Part shown: piece by piece, positions 1 to 9,062 of the stretch
How the letters are laid out: each line of letters opens with the position of its first letter
Position numbering within the stretch: the first letter of the stretch is position 1
DNA from: Pseudomonadota bacterium
GTDB taxonomy: Bacteria; Myxococcota_A; Bradymonadia; Bradymonadales; GCA-2716585
Direction of reading: 5' to 3'
DNA: 57,453 bases
Assembly (NCBI GenBank): GCA_005804885.1
Contig: SYOX01000152.1
Location: 1 to 57,453 of the forward strand
Program-made: the position numbers and the translations under genes
The notes under the pieces: generated by a model
Told to the model about the DNA's origin: nothing
Database searches by the model: none
The model's input: the letters and a program-made list of their open reading frames with translations, nothing else

Positions 1-133
1 TCGGCGGGGTCGGGTGAGGGGGCGGGCTGGCGGGGCACGCGATCGAGAGCGCGACCAGGGCCAGCGCGAGCGTCACCTCAGGCAGCGCCAGGCGCGGGCC
101 GGGGCGGCCGATCTGAGGCGCCTCGATGAACAA
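1..133 (-). CDS. Lipoprotein, N-terminal fragment (cut by window edge)
   Basis: An open frame runs leftward off the window from a TTG codon at 133..131, with GGAGG five bases upstream. It reads a short polar N-terminus, then LALPEVTLALALVALSIAC followed by a Pro-rich stretch. This is a typical bacterial lipoprotein signal peptide, with the lipidated Cys near residue 34 after SIA, so the product is probably exported and anchored in the outer or inner membrane. Only about 44 residues are visible and the mature domain lies outside the window, so no function can be given. It is divergent from the MYXO-CTERM gene at 301, and the 167 bp between them should hold both promoters. The start is uncertain. 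Confidence 0.5.
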   Translation of the reverse strand, partial: MFIEAPQIGRPGPRLALPEVTLALALVALSIACPASPPPHPTPP

Positions 134-300
134 GAATCCCTCCAGAACGGGCTCTGTGGTTCATCCAGAGCCAACGCGGCAGATGTTAGAGCCTTGTCGG
201 GTCCGTGGCCAGATTCGCGCGGTTCAATTTGCACCTCGAAACGACCGAGAGTAGTTTGGTGGCCGCTGCTCAAGGCGGTTGAGCTCCCCTGGAGGATCCC

Positions 301-1506
301 ATGACCGTCGCCAGAACACCGCTCCTGTCCCTCTCCCTCATGATCGCCGCCGCCGGGCTGGCGGCCTCCCTCGTGGCCCCCGGCCTGGCCGAGGCGTGCT
401 CTCCCCCGCTGTCCGGGTGGTTCTTCATCGATACGGTCCCCGCCGACGGCGACGTCGACGCCCCCATCAACGGCGTCGTCGCCGTCCGGGTGGCCTTCTC
501 GGACCCCTCCGACGCCCTGCGCTTTCCCTCCGAGGACGAGATCGAGCGCTCCGTGCGCCTGACCTTGACCCGCGACGGCGACGAGATCATCCCCGGCGAC
601 CTGGAGGTCGATCAGGAGCTCGGCGAGCTGCGCTTCGTCGCCGCGCGCCCCCTGGCCGAGGGCATCACCTTCACCCTCCGGGTCGAGCTGCTCAACAGCG
701 CCCTGAACCTGGAAGGCGACTCCATCAACGAGGACCGCTCGATCTCCTTCACCACCGGCGACCGCTTCGACGAGGCCCCGCCGGCCTTCTCGGGCCTCCA
801 GAGCGTCGAGCTGACCCAGCACGCGCTGCCCGTCAAGGACTGCTGCCCCGCCCCCGAGGAGTTCTGCGTCAGCATGTGCAGCTCGCCCTGCGACTGGTGC
901 TGGACCGTCGACTTCGACTACGCCCCTCAAGCCGACCTCACCTTCCGCGCCGTCGACGACGAGTTCGGACCCCGCAGCATCAGCTACCTCATCTACAAGC
1001 TCGACTCCCCCGACGCCGAGCCCACCGGCCCCCCCATCGTGCGCCGCTTCGACGCGCCGGGCGCCCAGACGCTCCACCTCACCTTCCCCCTCGACGCGCC
1101 CGGCCCCTTCTGCTTCCTGGCCCGCGCCGTGGACATCTACGGGCGCCGAGACGGCAACGACTCGGTCCTGTGCCGCACCCTCGACGAGCTCAGGCCCATC
1201 GCCGCCGTCGAGGTCCCCGAGCCCGACAGGAGCCAGTGCGCCGAGACGCCCGACCTGGACGCCGGGATGGAGCCCGACGCCGACGACCAGCCCGACGCCA
1301 GCGACCCCGACAGCGGCGTCGTCGGCGAGCCCGACGCCAGCGTCGACCCCGATGAACCCGATGACGAAGACGCCCCGGTCGTCAACGCCCCCGGCGCTGG
1401 ACAGTGCGGGTGCACGACCCCGACGACCCGACGGGGGGCGCCCATCGGCGCGCTGGCGGCGCTGCTGGGCCTCGCCCTGACGCTTGCGCGCCGACGTCAG
1501 GCCTGA
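301..1506 (+). CDS. Secreted Big_5-like protein with MYXO-CTERM-type anchor
   Basis: A 401-residue exported protein. Residues 1-31 are a signal peptide ending in GLAEA. Residues 40-160 look like a bacterial Ig-like Big_5 domain (FIDTVPADGDVDAPINGVV start). A Cys-rich patch follows at about 175-205 (DCCPAPEEFC, CSSPCDWCW), then a second beta-rich part, then an Asp/Pro-rich linker (about 310-365). The C-terminus has a Cys pair (GQCGC), a hydrophobic helix and RRR, the layout of the MYXO-CTERM sorting signal of myxobacterial surface proteins, in which the Cys is thought to be processed and the protein surface-anchored. GGAGG lies six bases before the ATG. The gene at 1527 follows 20 bp later and is probably co-transcribed. 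The ligand or surface role is unknown. Confidence 0.8.
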   Translation: MTVARTPLLSLSLMIAAAGLAASLVAPGLAEACSPPLSGWFFIDTVPADGDVDAPINGVVAVRVAFSDPSDALRFPSEDEIERSVRLTLTRDGDEIIPGDLEVDQELGELRFVAARPLAEGITFTLRVELLNSALNLEGDSINEDRSISFTTGDRFDEAPPAFSGLQSVELTQHALPVKDCCPAPEEFCVSMCSSPCDWCWTVDFDYAPQADLTFRAVDDEFGPRSISYLIYKLDSPDAEPTGPPIVRRFDAPGAQTLHLTFPLDAPGPFCFLARAVDIYGRRDGNDSVLCRTLDELRPIAAVEVPEPDRSQCAETPDLDAGMEPDADDQPDASDPDSGVVGEPDASVDPDEPDDEDAPVVNAPGAGQCGCTTPTTRRGAPIGALAALLGLALTLARRRQA

Positions 1507-1526
1507 CGCCCAAAGGACACCCCGGC

Positions 1527-4154
1527 ATGGACGCCACCGCTCGCCTCGCCCTGACCCTCTCGCTCTGCCTCCTGGCCTCCTCGTGGGGCTCGCCGCGACC
1601 CGCGCAGGCCCAGCCGACCCTCGGGACCGACGAGCGCCCCAGCGCCGACGAAACCCCGGATCTGCTCGTCGACGCCCTGGGACCCTGGGCCGGCCTCGTC
1701 TACGATGTCACCTACGGACCCGGCGACGGGGGCCTCGACGCCTTCGCCCTGACCGCCACCGGGATCTACCGCTACCGCACCGACGAGGCGCGCTGGGAGC
1801 TTCAGCTCCTCGCCCCCATGCCCGCCCCCGACGCGCCCCTGCCCTTCACCGTCGACATGGTCCACCTCGTCGACGGCTCCCGCGCCCACGAGGGCTTCTA
1901 CGACCCGCAGAGCGTCTCTCTCCTGGTCACCGCGCGCGAGTTCATCGTCGCGACCGACGACGGGGGCGTCTTCCGCGCCACCCGCGGCGGCGGACCCTGG
2001 ACCGCCGACCGCCCCCCGAAGGAGACCGCCTTCGGCCCCTCCGAACGCCGCACCCCCGTGCGCCTCTCCGTGGCCCCTGGCCGCCCGGAGATCGACCAGC
2101 TCTTCCTCCTTCGCAGCGACCCCGACCCCAAGGGCGGGCCAGAGATGAGCCGCCTGTGGCAGACAGACTCCACCGGAAGTTCAAAATCCGCTGTAGAATC
2201 AGGTACTAACGGGAGCAAGCCCGGCAAGTGGCGAGCCCAGGACTGGCCCGGCCGCGCCGTCCTGATCCAGACCGCAGAGGGCGGCGGCGGCGCCTCATGG
2301 CGCGATCACGGCTTGACCTCTCGGACGGCCGCCGACGTGCAGGTGGATCGCTTCCTGCGCGTGCGCTTGACCGGCGACGGCTCCACCCGCCTGACCGAGA
2401 TCGAGTGGGCCAGCCTCCTGGGCGCCTCCTCCAAGGCCGTCCGCGAGGGCTGCGGCGGCGCCACGGGGATGCTGGAGGCCGTCACCTCGGCCGGCTACGA
2501 CGAGCCCCCGTTGATGGTCGCGCTCGGCCCGAGGTCTGTCTGCGTCTCCACCGACGGCGGCAGCCTCTTCACGGTCCGAGGCGGCCTCTTCGACCGCGAG
2601 GGCTCGCTTGAGCGGGTGGGCGACGCGATCTCGGCCCTCGCCTTCGCGCACAAGCCGGCCTCCTCCGGGGTCCGCATCCTGGTCGGCACCGACGAGGTCT
2701 TCAACCCCGAGGGGCCGGCAGGGCGAGCCTTCGGCGGCAGGCTCTTCATGTCCGACGACGCCGGGGCCACCTGGCAGGATGTCACCCCGGAGATCGAGGG
2801 GCCGGGGGCCTTCCTCGGGCTGGCGGCCGGGCCGCCGATCAAGGGCGAGCGCGTCGTCTGGCTCCTGACCGCGCGGCGAGGGCTTTACAGGAGCCGCGGC
2901 GATGGCCTCGGCTTTGCGCTGGCCTCGCAGGGGATCAGCGCGCAGCCCGTCCACGCGCTGGCCGCCGATCCCGTCTTCTCCGGCGACGTCTGGGCCGCCA
3001 GCCCGACCGGCCTCTACAAGTACGGCAGCACCTGGACCCGCGTGGACATCACCTCGACCCGCTCGCTGGGTACATGGCCGGCCAACGCGCAGCACACGGG
3101 GCAGTGGTGGGCCGGGACCTACCGAGGGTCCGTGATCGTGCGCGGCCGGGGGGGCCGCACCGAGAAGCACGAGCTGGCGCCCCGCGACCCCGCCGCGCCC
3201 CCGATCGATCTGACCACGACGATCGGCGAGCTGCCCCGCCCGGTGCCGCTGGCCGCTGGCGTGCGCCCCATCATCCTGGTCGTCCCCACGGGCCTCGAAG
3301 GCCTGGAGGACGCCGGCTACGCCGTCGAGCAGGACGCCGGCATCTGGCGCCTGTCCAAGGGCGCCTGGAGCCTCGTCCCGCCCCCGATCGAGGGCCCGAT
3401 CCGCATCCAGGCCATGATCCCGGCGCCGCTGAACGAGCGCCACCACGGCGCGCTGATGTTCACCGCCGAGAGCGTCGGCGGCAGCACCGTGGGCGTGGCG
3501 TGGCTCCACGATCCCGCCTCGGGGTGGCAGCGGGCGCTCCTGCCGGGCGGCGACGTCGCCCAGGCCGCAGCGCTGGCCGGCGGCCGCGTCTGGCTCTCGA
3601 CCGTCACCGGCCTGCTGATGACGGTGAAGACGCAAGGCGGGAAGATCGAGTTCGAGGCCCCCATCGAGGGGGAGCACCACTGCGGGCTGCTGGTGTCCAG
3701 GATCGACGATCAGCTCGTCTGCCTCCAGCCGCCCGCGATCTCCGGGGGCCGAGGGCCGGGCCTCAAGGGCGTGCTGGCCCGCGCGTGGGTGGCGCCGCTG
3801 GAGGATCTCAGGCCCGGCGCGGGCCTGGGGGCGCGCGCGGCGCGCTGGCGCCTTGAGGCCGTCAACCCCATCGGCGCCGCCTTCGACGCGCCCGTGTCGG
3901 CGACCTCCTCGCACCTCAAGGACGTCGGCGAGCACCTCTGGATCACGCCCGGGATCGGGGTCTTCGCCCGCCCCGTCGCGCTCGACGCGGTGCTCCCGCC
4001 GGAGGTCGACAAGGACGGCGAGCCCTCCTTGTCGGCGTGGGTGGCGCCGGTGGCCATCGTCGCGGCGCTGGTCCTCGTGGCGCTCATGGCGGTCGGGTGG
4101 TGGCGGCGTCGGCGGCTGGCGGGGCGGGCGCTCGGGGCGGCGGCGGACGTCTGA
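1527..4154 (+). CDS. Exported beta-propeller-like (BNR/YCF48-type) single-pass membrane protein
   Basis: 875 residues from the ATG at 1527, which gives a clean signal peptide (residues 1-28, ending AQAQ); upstream in-frame codons lack one. The body contains repeated blades with Asp-box/BNR-like phrases (ATDDGGVF, VSTDGGSLF, MSDDAGATWQD), as in sialidase/YCF48/VPS10-type propellers. A C-terminal membrane helix (VAIVAALVLVALMAVGWW) is followed by RRRR, which predicts a large periplasmic or extracellular propeller anchored at its C-terminus. Around 2165-2215 a low-complexity Ser/Gly/Lys-rich segment (STGSSKSAVESGTNGSK) is much more AT-rich than the flanks and may be an inserted linker. It lies 20 bp after the MYXO-CTERM gene. 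No catalytic residues were recognised, so the enzymatic role is open. Confidence 0.75.
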   Translation: MDATARLALTLSLCLLASSWGSPRPAQAQPTLGTDERPSADETPDLLVDALGPWAGLVYDVTYGPGDGGLDAFALTATGIYRYRTDEARWELQLLAPMPAPDAPLPFTVDMVHLVDGSRAHEGFYDPQSVSLLVTAREFIVATDDGGVFRATRGGGPWTADRPPKETAFGPSERRTPVRLSVAPGRPEIDQLFLLRSDPDPKGGPEMSRLWQTDSTGSSKSAVESGTNGSKPGKWRAQDWPGRAVLIQTAEGGGGASWRDHGLTSRTAADVQVDRFLRVRLTGDGSTRLTEIEWASLLGASSKAVREGCGGATGMLEAVTSAGYDEPPLMVALGPRSVCVSTDGGSLFTVRGGLFDREGSLERVGDAISALAFAHKPASSGVRILVGTDEVFNPEGPAGRAFGGRLFMSDDAGATWQDVTPEIEGPGAFLGLAAGPPIKGERVVWLLTARRGLYRSRGDGLGFALASQGISAQPVHALAADPVFSGDVWAASPTGLYKYGSTWTRVDITSTRSLGTWPANAQHTGQWWAGTYRGSVIVRGRGGRTEKHELAPRDPAAPPIDLTTTIGELPRPVPLAAGVRPIILVVPTGLEGLEDAGYAVEQDAGIWRLSKGAWSLVPPPIEGPIRIQAMIPAPLNERHHGALMFTAESVGGSTVGVAWLHDPASGWQRALLPGGDVAQAAALAGGRVWLSTVTGLLMTVKTQGGKIEFEAPIEGEHHCGLLVSRIDDQLVCLQPPAISGGRGPGLKGVLARAWVAPLEDLRPGAGLGARAARWRLEAVNPIGAAFDAPVSATSSHLKDVGEHLWITPGIGVFARPVALDAVLPPEVDKDGEPSLSAWVAPVAIVAALVLVALMAVGWWRRRRLAGRALGAAADV

Positions 4155-4173
4155 GGGCGGCCAGCGGCGCCTC

Positions 4174-4337
4174 ATACCAGACCACAGACGAAGGTCTTGC
4201 TTGGTGGGCGAGGACAGGGGGATGGCCTGGGCCTGGGCCTGAGCGAGGCTGGTGCATCGCACCGCCCAGTGATGGCAAAGGCTCAGGGCGCCGCCTGGAC
4301 CGCCCACAAAGTGAGTCTCTCGGCTGTGGTCTGGTAT
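4174..4337. repeat. 164-bp element with 14-bp perfect terminal inverted repeats
   Basis: ATACCAGACCACAG at 4174-4187 is repeated exactly in inverted orientation as CTGTGGTCTGGTAT at 4324-4337. Similarity continues inward for about 20 more bases with mismatches (for example GTGGGCG on both arms). The element fills the gap between two convergent genes and touches the stop codon of the minus-strand gene. It could be a MITE-like insertion or a bidirectional transcription stop. There is no open frame of note inside. Confidence 0.6.
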
Positions 4338-6067
4338 CAGCGCATCTTGAGGGGGACGTTGAGCTTGAAGTCGAAGTGGCCGCCCTGGCCGTTGATGCTC
4401 GCGTCGAGGCCCTGCCCCTCGGCGAACATGGCCAGCGGGTTGCCCAGCGGCAAGCCCAGCGAGCCGAGCATGTTGCCGATGCCCTCATAGGAAAAGAACA
4501 TGAAGAACAAGGGCTTATCCAAGGCGCGAGCCAGAGCGACCTTCACCGGGTCGGTGTCGGGCGTCGCCTTCTGGCCGCCCTTGAGCATGTTGGTCAGCCT
4601 GGCGCGGGGATCGGCCGGGTCCTGGACCTGGATGCAGCGCTTCTCCTTGCAGATCAGGTCAAACTGCATCGGCTTGCCCATCCCCATCTGCGTCATGAAC
4701 TCGCCCATGCCCGGCTCCATGGCGCTGAAGTCGTAGGCGATCAGGGTGCGGTCCACGGGGACGCCGTCGAGCTGGTACACGTCGGGCTGGAACGTGATCG
4801 TCATGCCGTAGGTCTTGAGCAGCTGCGCCTTGACGTCCTCGCGGCCGTAATAGGTCGACAGCTTCAAGAAGGACTCGCGGTAGGCCTTGGGGTCGCTCAC
4901 GTTGAAGCTCTGGACGAAGCCGCTGGCGAAAGGGAAGCCGCCGTCGATGGGCGTCGAGGAGGTCATGCCGGGCTCCAGGTGGGTGAAGAGGTCGTTGAGG
5001 GTCGCGGCGAACTCGGCCGTCTCGGTCAGCTCCTTGGGGAAGAGGCCGCTCATGAACTTGTTGGCCACCTCCTTGAAGGCGCCGTCGGCGGCGTCGAAGT
5101 CGATGCTGGCGATCATCGCCATGCCGGGGTTGGCCGGCAGCCCGTCCACGCCGCTCATGTCCCCGACCGGCTGGGCGTCCAGGAAGCGCCTCACGACGCT
5201 GCCCTCCTTCATCCGCGCCACCGCCTGGAGGCTGACCAGATCCGGGTCCAGGCTCACGATGATCTCGCCCCGATCCGTGTCCTCCGAGAAGCGCTCGATG
5301 AGCGAGAACATCGCCTGGGCGTTCTGGGCGGTCGCCTCGGCCATGGGCATCCCGGTCATGCCCATCGACGTGTTCATCAGCTCCTTCATCTGCGCCATCT
5401 GCACGCGGAACTGCTCGCCGTAGATCCGCATCAGGTTGGTCGCCTCGAAGCCGATCACCAGGTCGCCCTCGGAGGCCCTGGCGCCGGCCATCGCGTCGAT
5501 GGCCCCCTTCCAGACCGCGAAGCTCTCCGGCCCCCACGTCAACACCGCCTGATCATTGATGAAGTTGACGTAGAGCCGCCCCGTCGGCGACGCGAAGGTC
5601 TCGTAGGAGAGCGCATTGCCGGCCACCTGCTCCTCGGCCTGCTGGAGCTGGGCCTTGAAGGCCGCCTCCCCCTTGATCGGCACGAGCGCGATCACCTCGG
5701 GCATGGACTCGGCGTCGTTGACCACGACGAGGACCTTGATGGGCTTGTTCGTCGCCAGCCCGTCGACGCTCTGCCACCCCATCGCGTTGCGGACCTCTTC
5801 GAGCAGCTCCGGCAAGAGCGGCGGCGCCCCCGGATCAAAGCGCGTCAACAGCGTGTGCGCCGTGCTCGCCGAACGCTCCAGATCGGGCACGATCGCGTAA
5901 CCGAGGACCTTGTCGCCCATCGGCGCCACCGAGAGGCGCTCCTTCGACGCGGTCTGCTGGGCCAGCGAGTCGTCGCCCGACCCCTTCGATGTGCTGCAGC
6001 CCACCAGGGCGACGAGCGTCAGCATGGCAAGAGCCCTGAGGGCGGCGGACGGTGTTCTCATCATCAT
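4337..6067 (-). CDS. Large lipoprotein of unknown function
   Basis: About 576 residues. Three consecutive ATG codons lie directly behind GGAGGAGAGAAGGAG, so the exact start may be 6067, 6064 or 6061. The signal peptide ends LTLVALVGC, with the lipidated Cys near residue 24, followed by a Ser/Gly linker. The mature part is a long alpha/beta protein without obvious motifs; it has alternating segments such as KPIKVLVVVNDAESMPEVI and VIGFEATNLMRIYGEQFRV and could hold repeated domains of a DUF3352-like kind, though I am not sure of that assignment. It lies about 110 bp downstream of the CxxCH/VCBS gene on the same strand and may share its transcript. No catalytic or ligand residues were recognised. 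Confidence 0.75.
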   Translation of the reverse strand: MMMRTPSAALRALAMLTLVALVGCSTSKGSGDDSLAQQTASKERLSVAPMGDKVLGYAIVPDLERSASTAHTLLTRFDPGAPPLLPELLEEVRNAMGWQSVDGLATNKPIKVLVVVNDAESMPEVIALVPIKGEAAFKAQLQQAEEQVAGNALSYETFASPTGRLYVNFINDQAVLTWGPESFAVWKGAIDAMAGARASEGDLVIGFEATNLMRIYGEQFRVQMAQMKELMNTSMGMTGMPMAEATAQNAQAMFSLIERFSEDTDRGEIIVSLDPDLVSLQAVARMKEGSVVRRFLDAQPVGDMSGVDGLPANPGMAMIASIDFDAADGAFKEVANKFMSGLFPKELTETAEFAATLNDLFTHLEPGMTSSTPIDGGFPFASGFVQSFNVSDPKAYRESFLKLSTYYGREDVKAQLLKTYGMTITFQPDVYQLDGVPVDRTLIAYDFSAMEPGMGEFMTQMGMGKPMQFDLICKEKRCIQVQDPADPRARLTNMLKGGQKATPDTDPVKVALARALDKPLFFMFFSYEGIGNMLGSLGLPLGNPLAMFAEGQGLDASINGQGGHFDFKLNVPLKMR

Positions 6068-6175
6068 CTCCTTCTCTCCTCCAAGGGGGTCATCGCCGGC
6101 ATACAATCAGAGGTCGAGGGCCGAGCGCAAGCGCGCCCCCCAGATCGACGATCAAAGCGACGACCCAGGACCCGC

Positions 6176-7819
6176 TCAGCCGCCCTTATTCTTGAGGAAG
6201 ACGACCGACGGGAGCACCTGGAAGCGCGCCTTGTAGGCCTCGAAGAGCGCGTCCGGGACCCCGTTGGCCAGCGATCCCAGCCCGAGGATCACGTCGGGGG
6301 CGCCGTCGTAATCGACGTCCCCCAGGTCCATCGTCAACCAGCGGCCCCAGACGCCCTCGGGGGCGCCGGAGGGGTCGAAGGTCCAGCCGCCCTTGTTCTC
6401 CAGAAACGCGAAGGTCTCGGGCTGCGGCTCGTCCTCCCAGTCCGGGAAGAAGGAGATCGCGGCGATGTCCAGGTCGCCGTCCCCGTCGAAGTCGGCCGGC
6501 GTCGCCTTGATCGCCCCGTAGAAGGGGAAGAACATGCGCTCGGTGAAGGTCAGATCCCCGTTGTTCTGGTAGATCCGGACGCCGTGGTAGGGCTTGAGCG
6601 GGGGGTTGTGGATCTCCATGTTGTTGCCGTTGACGACGACGAGATCCTTGTGGCCGTCGCCGTCAAAGTCGGCCATCGCCATCGCGTTGTGGCCCCAGCC
6701 CGGCGCCCGGCTCATGATCACCACGCGCTCGAAGCGCTCCCCGCCCTTGTTCATCCAGGCCACCACCTCCTGGCGCGCCTGCGCGGTCACGATCACCACG
6801 TCGGGGCGCCCGTCCTTGTCCAGATCCTCGATGGCGCCGTCGAGCGCGCCGGCCTGATCGCTCAGCACCGTCTCGCGCCACGCCCCGGGCAGCGGACCGG
6901 GCGGCAGCTTCGCCGGCGCCTTGTCCCGCAGCAGGTCGAAGCTCTCGGTCGCCCACAGCATCGACAAGCGCCCGAAGCCCACGCCCGCGTAGCCGTCCCC
7001 GAAGCCAATCACCAGCAGATCCGCGCGCTTATCGCCGTTGACGTCGGCCGTGATCGAGCGCGTCAGGCGGTGGTAGGACGACAGCAGCACCCGATCTCGC
7101 CGCGCCTGCCCTTGTTCAAATCCCTCGATGTCGACCACGGCCCCGGTGCCGGTGTCGTGATCGAAGCTGCCCATCACGCTCAGCCGCATCCCGCCCTCAT
7201 AGAACTCCAGGCCGACCGGCTCGGTGGCGAAGTGATCCTGGCCGACGCGCTGGCCCGTGGTCGTGTCGTAGGCGCTCAGGCTCAGGGTATGGCCCGACCC
7301 CACATAGAGCCTGGGCTTCGAAGGGTGCAGGCGGACCAGGGTCACGAGGTCGTTCTTCGGGATGTCCATCGGCGGGATCACGCCTCGAAAGCGCGCGCTG
7401 ACGGGCAGCCTCGGCCTCTCGATCCGCATCTGGGCCTGGGCCGGGGCCGCCTCGACGTAGTATCGCTCGATCGCGGCCAGATCCTCCCCGTGCACCGTCG
7501 GCTTGTCAGGGATGAAGGCCTCCAACGCGATGCGCTTGAATGGCCCATCGTTCTTCCGATGCCCGAAGTAGTTGCCCATCCACGTCATCACGAAGGGCCA
7601 CGCCTCCTTCGGCAGCTCCTCCGGCGCCGGCACCGCATGACACCGCCCGCAGTGGCGCCTCGCCAGCTCCTCGCCTCCCACGCCCGAAGGCCTCAGCGCC
7701 TCCTCGGGCGTCGCCTGCGATCGATCCACGCCAGACGGCGCGCGGTCGAGGATCGCCCAGGCCACGACGCCCAGGCCCGCCAGGGCGCCCATCAGCGCGA
7801 TCAGATGTCGTCTGTTCAT
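6176..7819 (-). CDS. Membrane-anchored c-heme-motif protein with FG-GAP/VCBS repeats
   Basis: 547 residues. An N-terminal membrane helix or uncleaved signal (residues 5-24) is followed by a cytochrome-c-like segment with CGRCH at 57-61, the signature for covalent heme. From about residue 120 onward come repeated Asp-rich blades of the FG-GAP/VCBS type (DVNGDKRADLLVIGFGDG, DLDKDGRPDVVIV, DFDGDGHKDLVVVNGN, DFDGDGDLDIAAI, DVDYDGAPDVILG), which bind calcium and form a beta-propeller. Only one heme motif is present. The distal Met ligand might be in the VMTWMGNYF region, but this is inference. It probably acts on the periplasmic side. GAGGGCGG precedes the ATG. The function, perhaps an oxidoreductase or sugar/alcohol-binding propeller, cannot be fixed from sequence. 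Confidence 0.8.
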   Translation of the reverse strand: MNRRHLIALMGALAGLGVVAWAILDRAPSGVDRSQATPEEALRPSGVGGEELARRHCGRCHAVPAPEELPKEAWPFVMTWMGNYFGHRKNDGPFKRIALEAFIPDKPTVHGEDLAAIERYYVEAAPAQAQMRIERPRLPVSARFRGVIPPMDIPKNDLVTLVRLHPSKPRLYVGSGHTLSLSAYDTTTGQRVGQDHFATEPVGLEFYEGGMRLSVMGSFDHDTGTGAVVDIEGFEQGQARRDRVLLSSYHRLTRSITADVNGDKRADLLVIGFGDGYAGVGFGRLSMLWATESFDLLRDKAPAKLPPGPLPGAWRETVLSDQAGALDGAIEDLDKDGRPDVVIVTAQARQEVVAWMNKGGERFERVVIMSRAPGWGHNAMAMADFDGDGHKDLVVVNGNNMEIHNPPLKPYHGVRIYQNNGDLTFTERMFFPFYGAIKATPADFDGDGDLDIAAISFFPDWEDEPQPETFAFLENKGGWTFDPSGAPEGVWGRWLTMDLGDVDYDGAPDVILGLGSLANGVPDALFEAYKARFQVLPSVVFLKNKGG

Positions 7820-8099
7820 CCGCCCTCATCCAAAGGAAGGGAGACACAGCCCGCAACTAGACGACGCATCAAGATCCGAGCGACTCAACCATGCGAGCCG
7901 CCCAGGTCAAGAAGCCCATCAATTATTTCACCTTTATCGGTTTAAGACTATCTCGCGATCAACACATGAATTGATCCAGTTGAGGAGGAGCGCCGACCAT
8001 CGAAGTAGATCCGGTCTAAGACAAAGCTTACCGGCCGCTATTCCGCTGTGCTTCACAGCAGCCGGTGAGTTTTGTCGTTCGGTATCCGTTGTTCTTGGT

Positions 8100-8510
8100 T
8101 CATTTTGACATTGCCGCCTTGACTTCATGGTAATGCTGCTTAAATCTCGCGATCCATATGTCGTTTAGTAGTCTGTTGAATAATGCGAGCATGCCGTCTG
8201 GGCTGACAAGATCCGGGCTCGTTATATCAATGGACGCCCCATACATCTTAGTTGTCGGAATATTGTTTTTATTGCCACCCATCCAGTTCTTGTAGAACTT
8301 GGCAGACTCCCATCCATAGTTGATGATCGAAACGGGCTCGCCGTTGTGTATCACGAGGATCATCGTTTTGCGACAATCACACTCGGGATCAGTGCAATAC
8401 ATGTCAACAAAGCTGTACTCTCCGTCAGGCAGCAGTGAGTTTTGTGTGACTGATATCGTGCGCACTTGGTGTGCATCTCCGATGATCTCGCCTGCGGGCA
8501 TGAATTCCAT
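8100..8510 (-). CDS. Small Cys-rich conserved hypothetical protein, AT-rich gene
   Basis: 136 residues, with a base composition clearly richer in A+T than all neighbours. A central motif FVDMYCTDPECDCRKTMILV gives a C-x4-C-x-C cluster that could bind a metal. It is followed by INYGWESAKFYKNWMGG, a combination I associate with a family of small bacterial proteins of unknown function that sometimes carry a SEC-C zinc motif at the C-terminus; no SEC-C motif is present here. AGAGGAA lies about 12 bases before the ATG. There is no signal peptide, so it is predicted cytoplasmic. It is flanked on both sides by non-coding, unusually composed DNA, which fits acquisition by transfer. The function is unknown. 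Confidence 0.65.
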   Translation of the reverse strand: MEFMPAGEIIGDAHQVRTISVTQNSLLPDGEYSFVDMYCTDPECDCRKTMILVIHNGEPVSIINYGWESAKFYKNWMGGNKNNIPTTKMYGASIDITSPDLVSPDGMLALFNRLLNDIWIARFKQHYHEVKAAMSK

Positions 8511-9062
8511 GCTGTCGAATATTCCTCTCTTCTTTTGTGCCGAACGTCGGCGGTGACGGGGCCGCCGCCAAAAAACTATGATTTCAAAACCCGCGTCGTC
8601 GTCGACTCCCGTTCACCTCTTCGTTCGGCCATTACAGCAGAGTTCTCGTGGGCTGATGGCCTTATTGAGCCATCGAGGCCGTCAGGGACGTTGTTCTCAT
8701 GGTTCACGAGGCGAGGGTTCCGCTATATGCCGCCCGCAGGCGGGATACCTCCCCGAGACTATGCCGCCGGTGGGTGGGATAAGCAACCCCTTCGCCGGTG
8801 CTGTGCCGCAGGCGGGATCACCGCCTCCCAGGCGTCATTCCGCTCGCACACCAAGACGCCCTCGCCGATCCCTGAAGCCCTCGGGCGCCGCTGTCGCTGG
8901 CCCTCACCGCCGGGCGGCTGGGAGGGCGGCGTGGACACCTCTCAGATTATGAATGGCCGTTCATTCAACGCCTTGACGCGGTGGGGTGGAGCGACTAATG
9001 AATCAAGCGCTCCGCCTCACGGCGGAGGCATGAGGACCTACAGGTAAAGACGCGGAGAGGAC
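8511..9062. other. 552-bp non-coding region with degenerate GC repeats, then fad operon leader
   Basis: No convincing gene. From 8728 to 8830 there are three imperfect copies of a phrase like TGCCGCAGGCGGGAT (near 8728, 8761 and 8806), which look like remnants of repeats. The last 120 bases carry the FadR-like operator, a possible promoter, a small hairpin (CTCCGC/GCGGAG near 9010-9028) and the ribosome binding site GAGAGGAC of the 9063 gene. Confidence 0.5.
8950..8967. promoter_or_regulatory. FadR (YsiA)-type palindromic operator before the fad operon
   Basis: TGAATGGCCGTTCATTCA is an 18-bp near-palindrome. The Bacillus subtilis FadR consensus, as I recall it, is TGAATGAMTANTCATTCA; 13 of the 14 defined arm positions match. 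A TTGACG -35-like hexamer follows at 8973 with a weak ACTAAT/TAATGA -10 near 8994-9001. A repressor bound here would sit against the -35 element. The position, about 95 bp before a FadN-FadA pair, fits repression that is relieved by long-chain acyl-CoA. The regulator gene itself is not in the window. Confidence 0.6.

Noticed and set aside
14..304. Plus-strand open frame at the left edge
   Set aside because: Overlaps the lipoprotein start on the other strand and the leader of the 301 gene; no ribosome site or protein-like pattern.
2165..2215. Possible tRNA-like T-loop sequence (GTTCAAAATCC)
   Set aside because: No acceptor stem or anticodon arm can be folded around it, and the reading frame of the propeller protein runs through without a break.
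4037..7945. Long plus-strand open frame across two minus-strand genes
   Set aside because: Spans two well-supported minus-strand genes and has the same His/Arg/Gly-rich, shadow-like composition.
7934..8128. Small minus-strand open frame in the AT-rich patch
   Set aside because: Its 64-residue product has no motif, overlaps the 8100 gene and has no convincing ribosome site.
8728..8830. Degenerate GC-rich repeats considered as a CRISPR or gene remnant
   Set aside because: Copies are few, imperfect and unevenly spaced, with no spacers; no homology to a known protein could be recognised.
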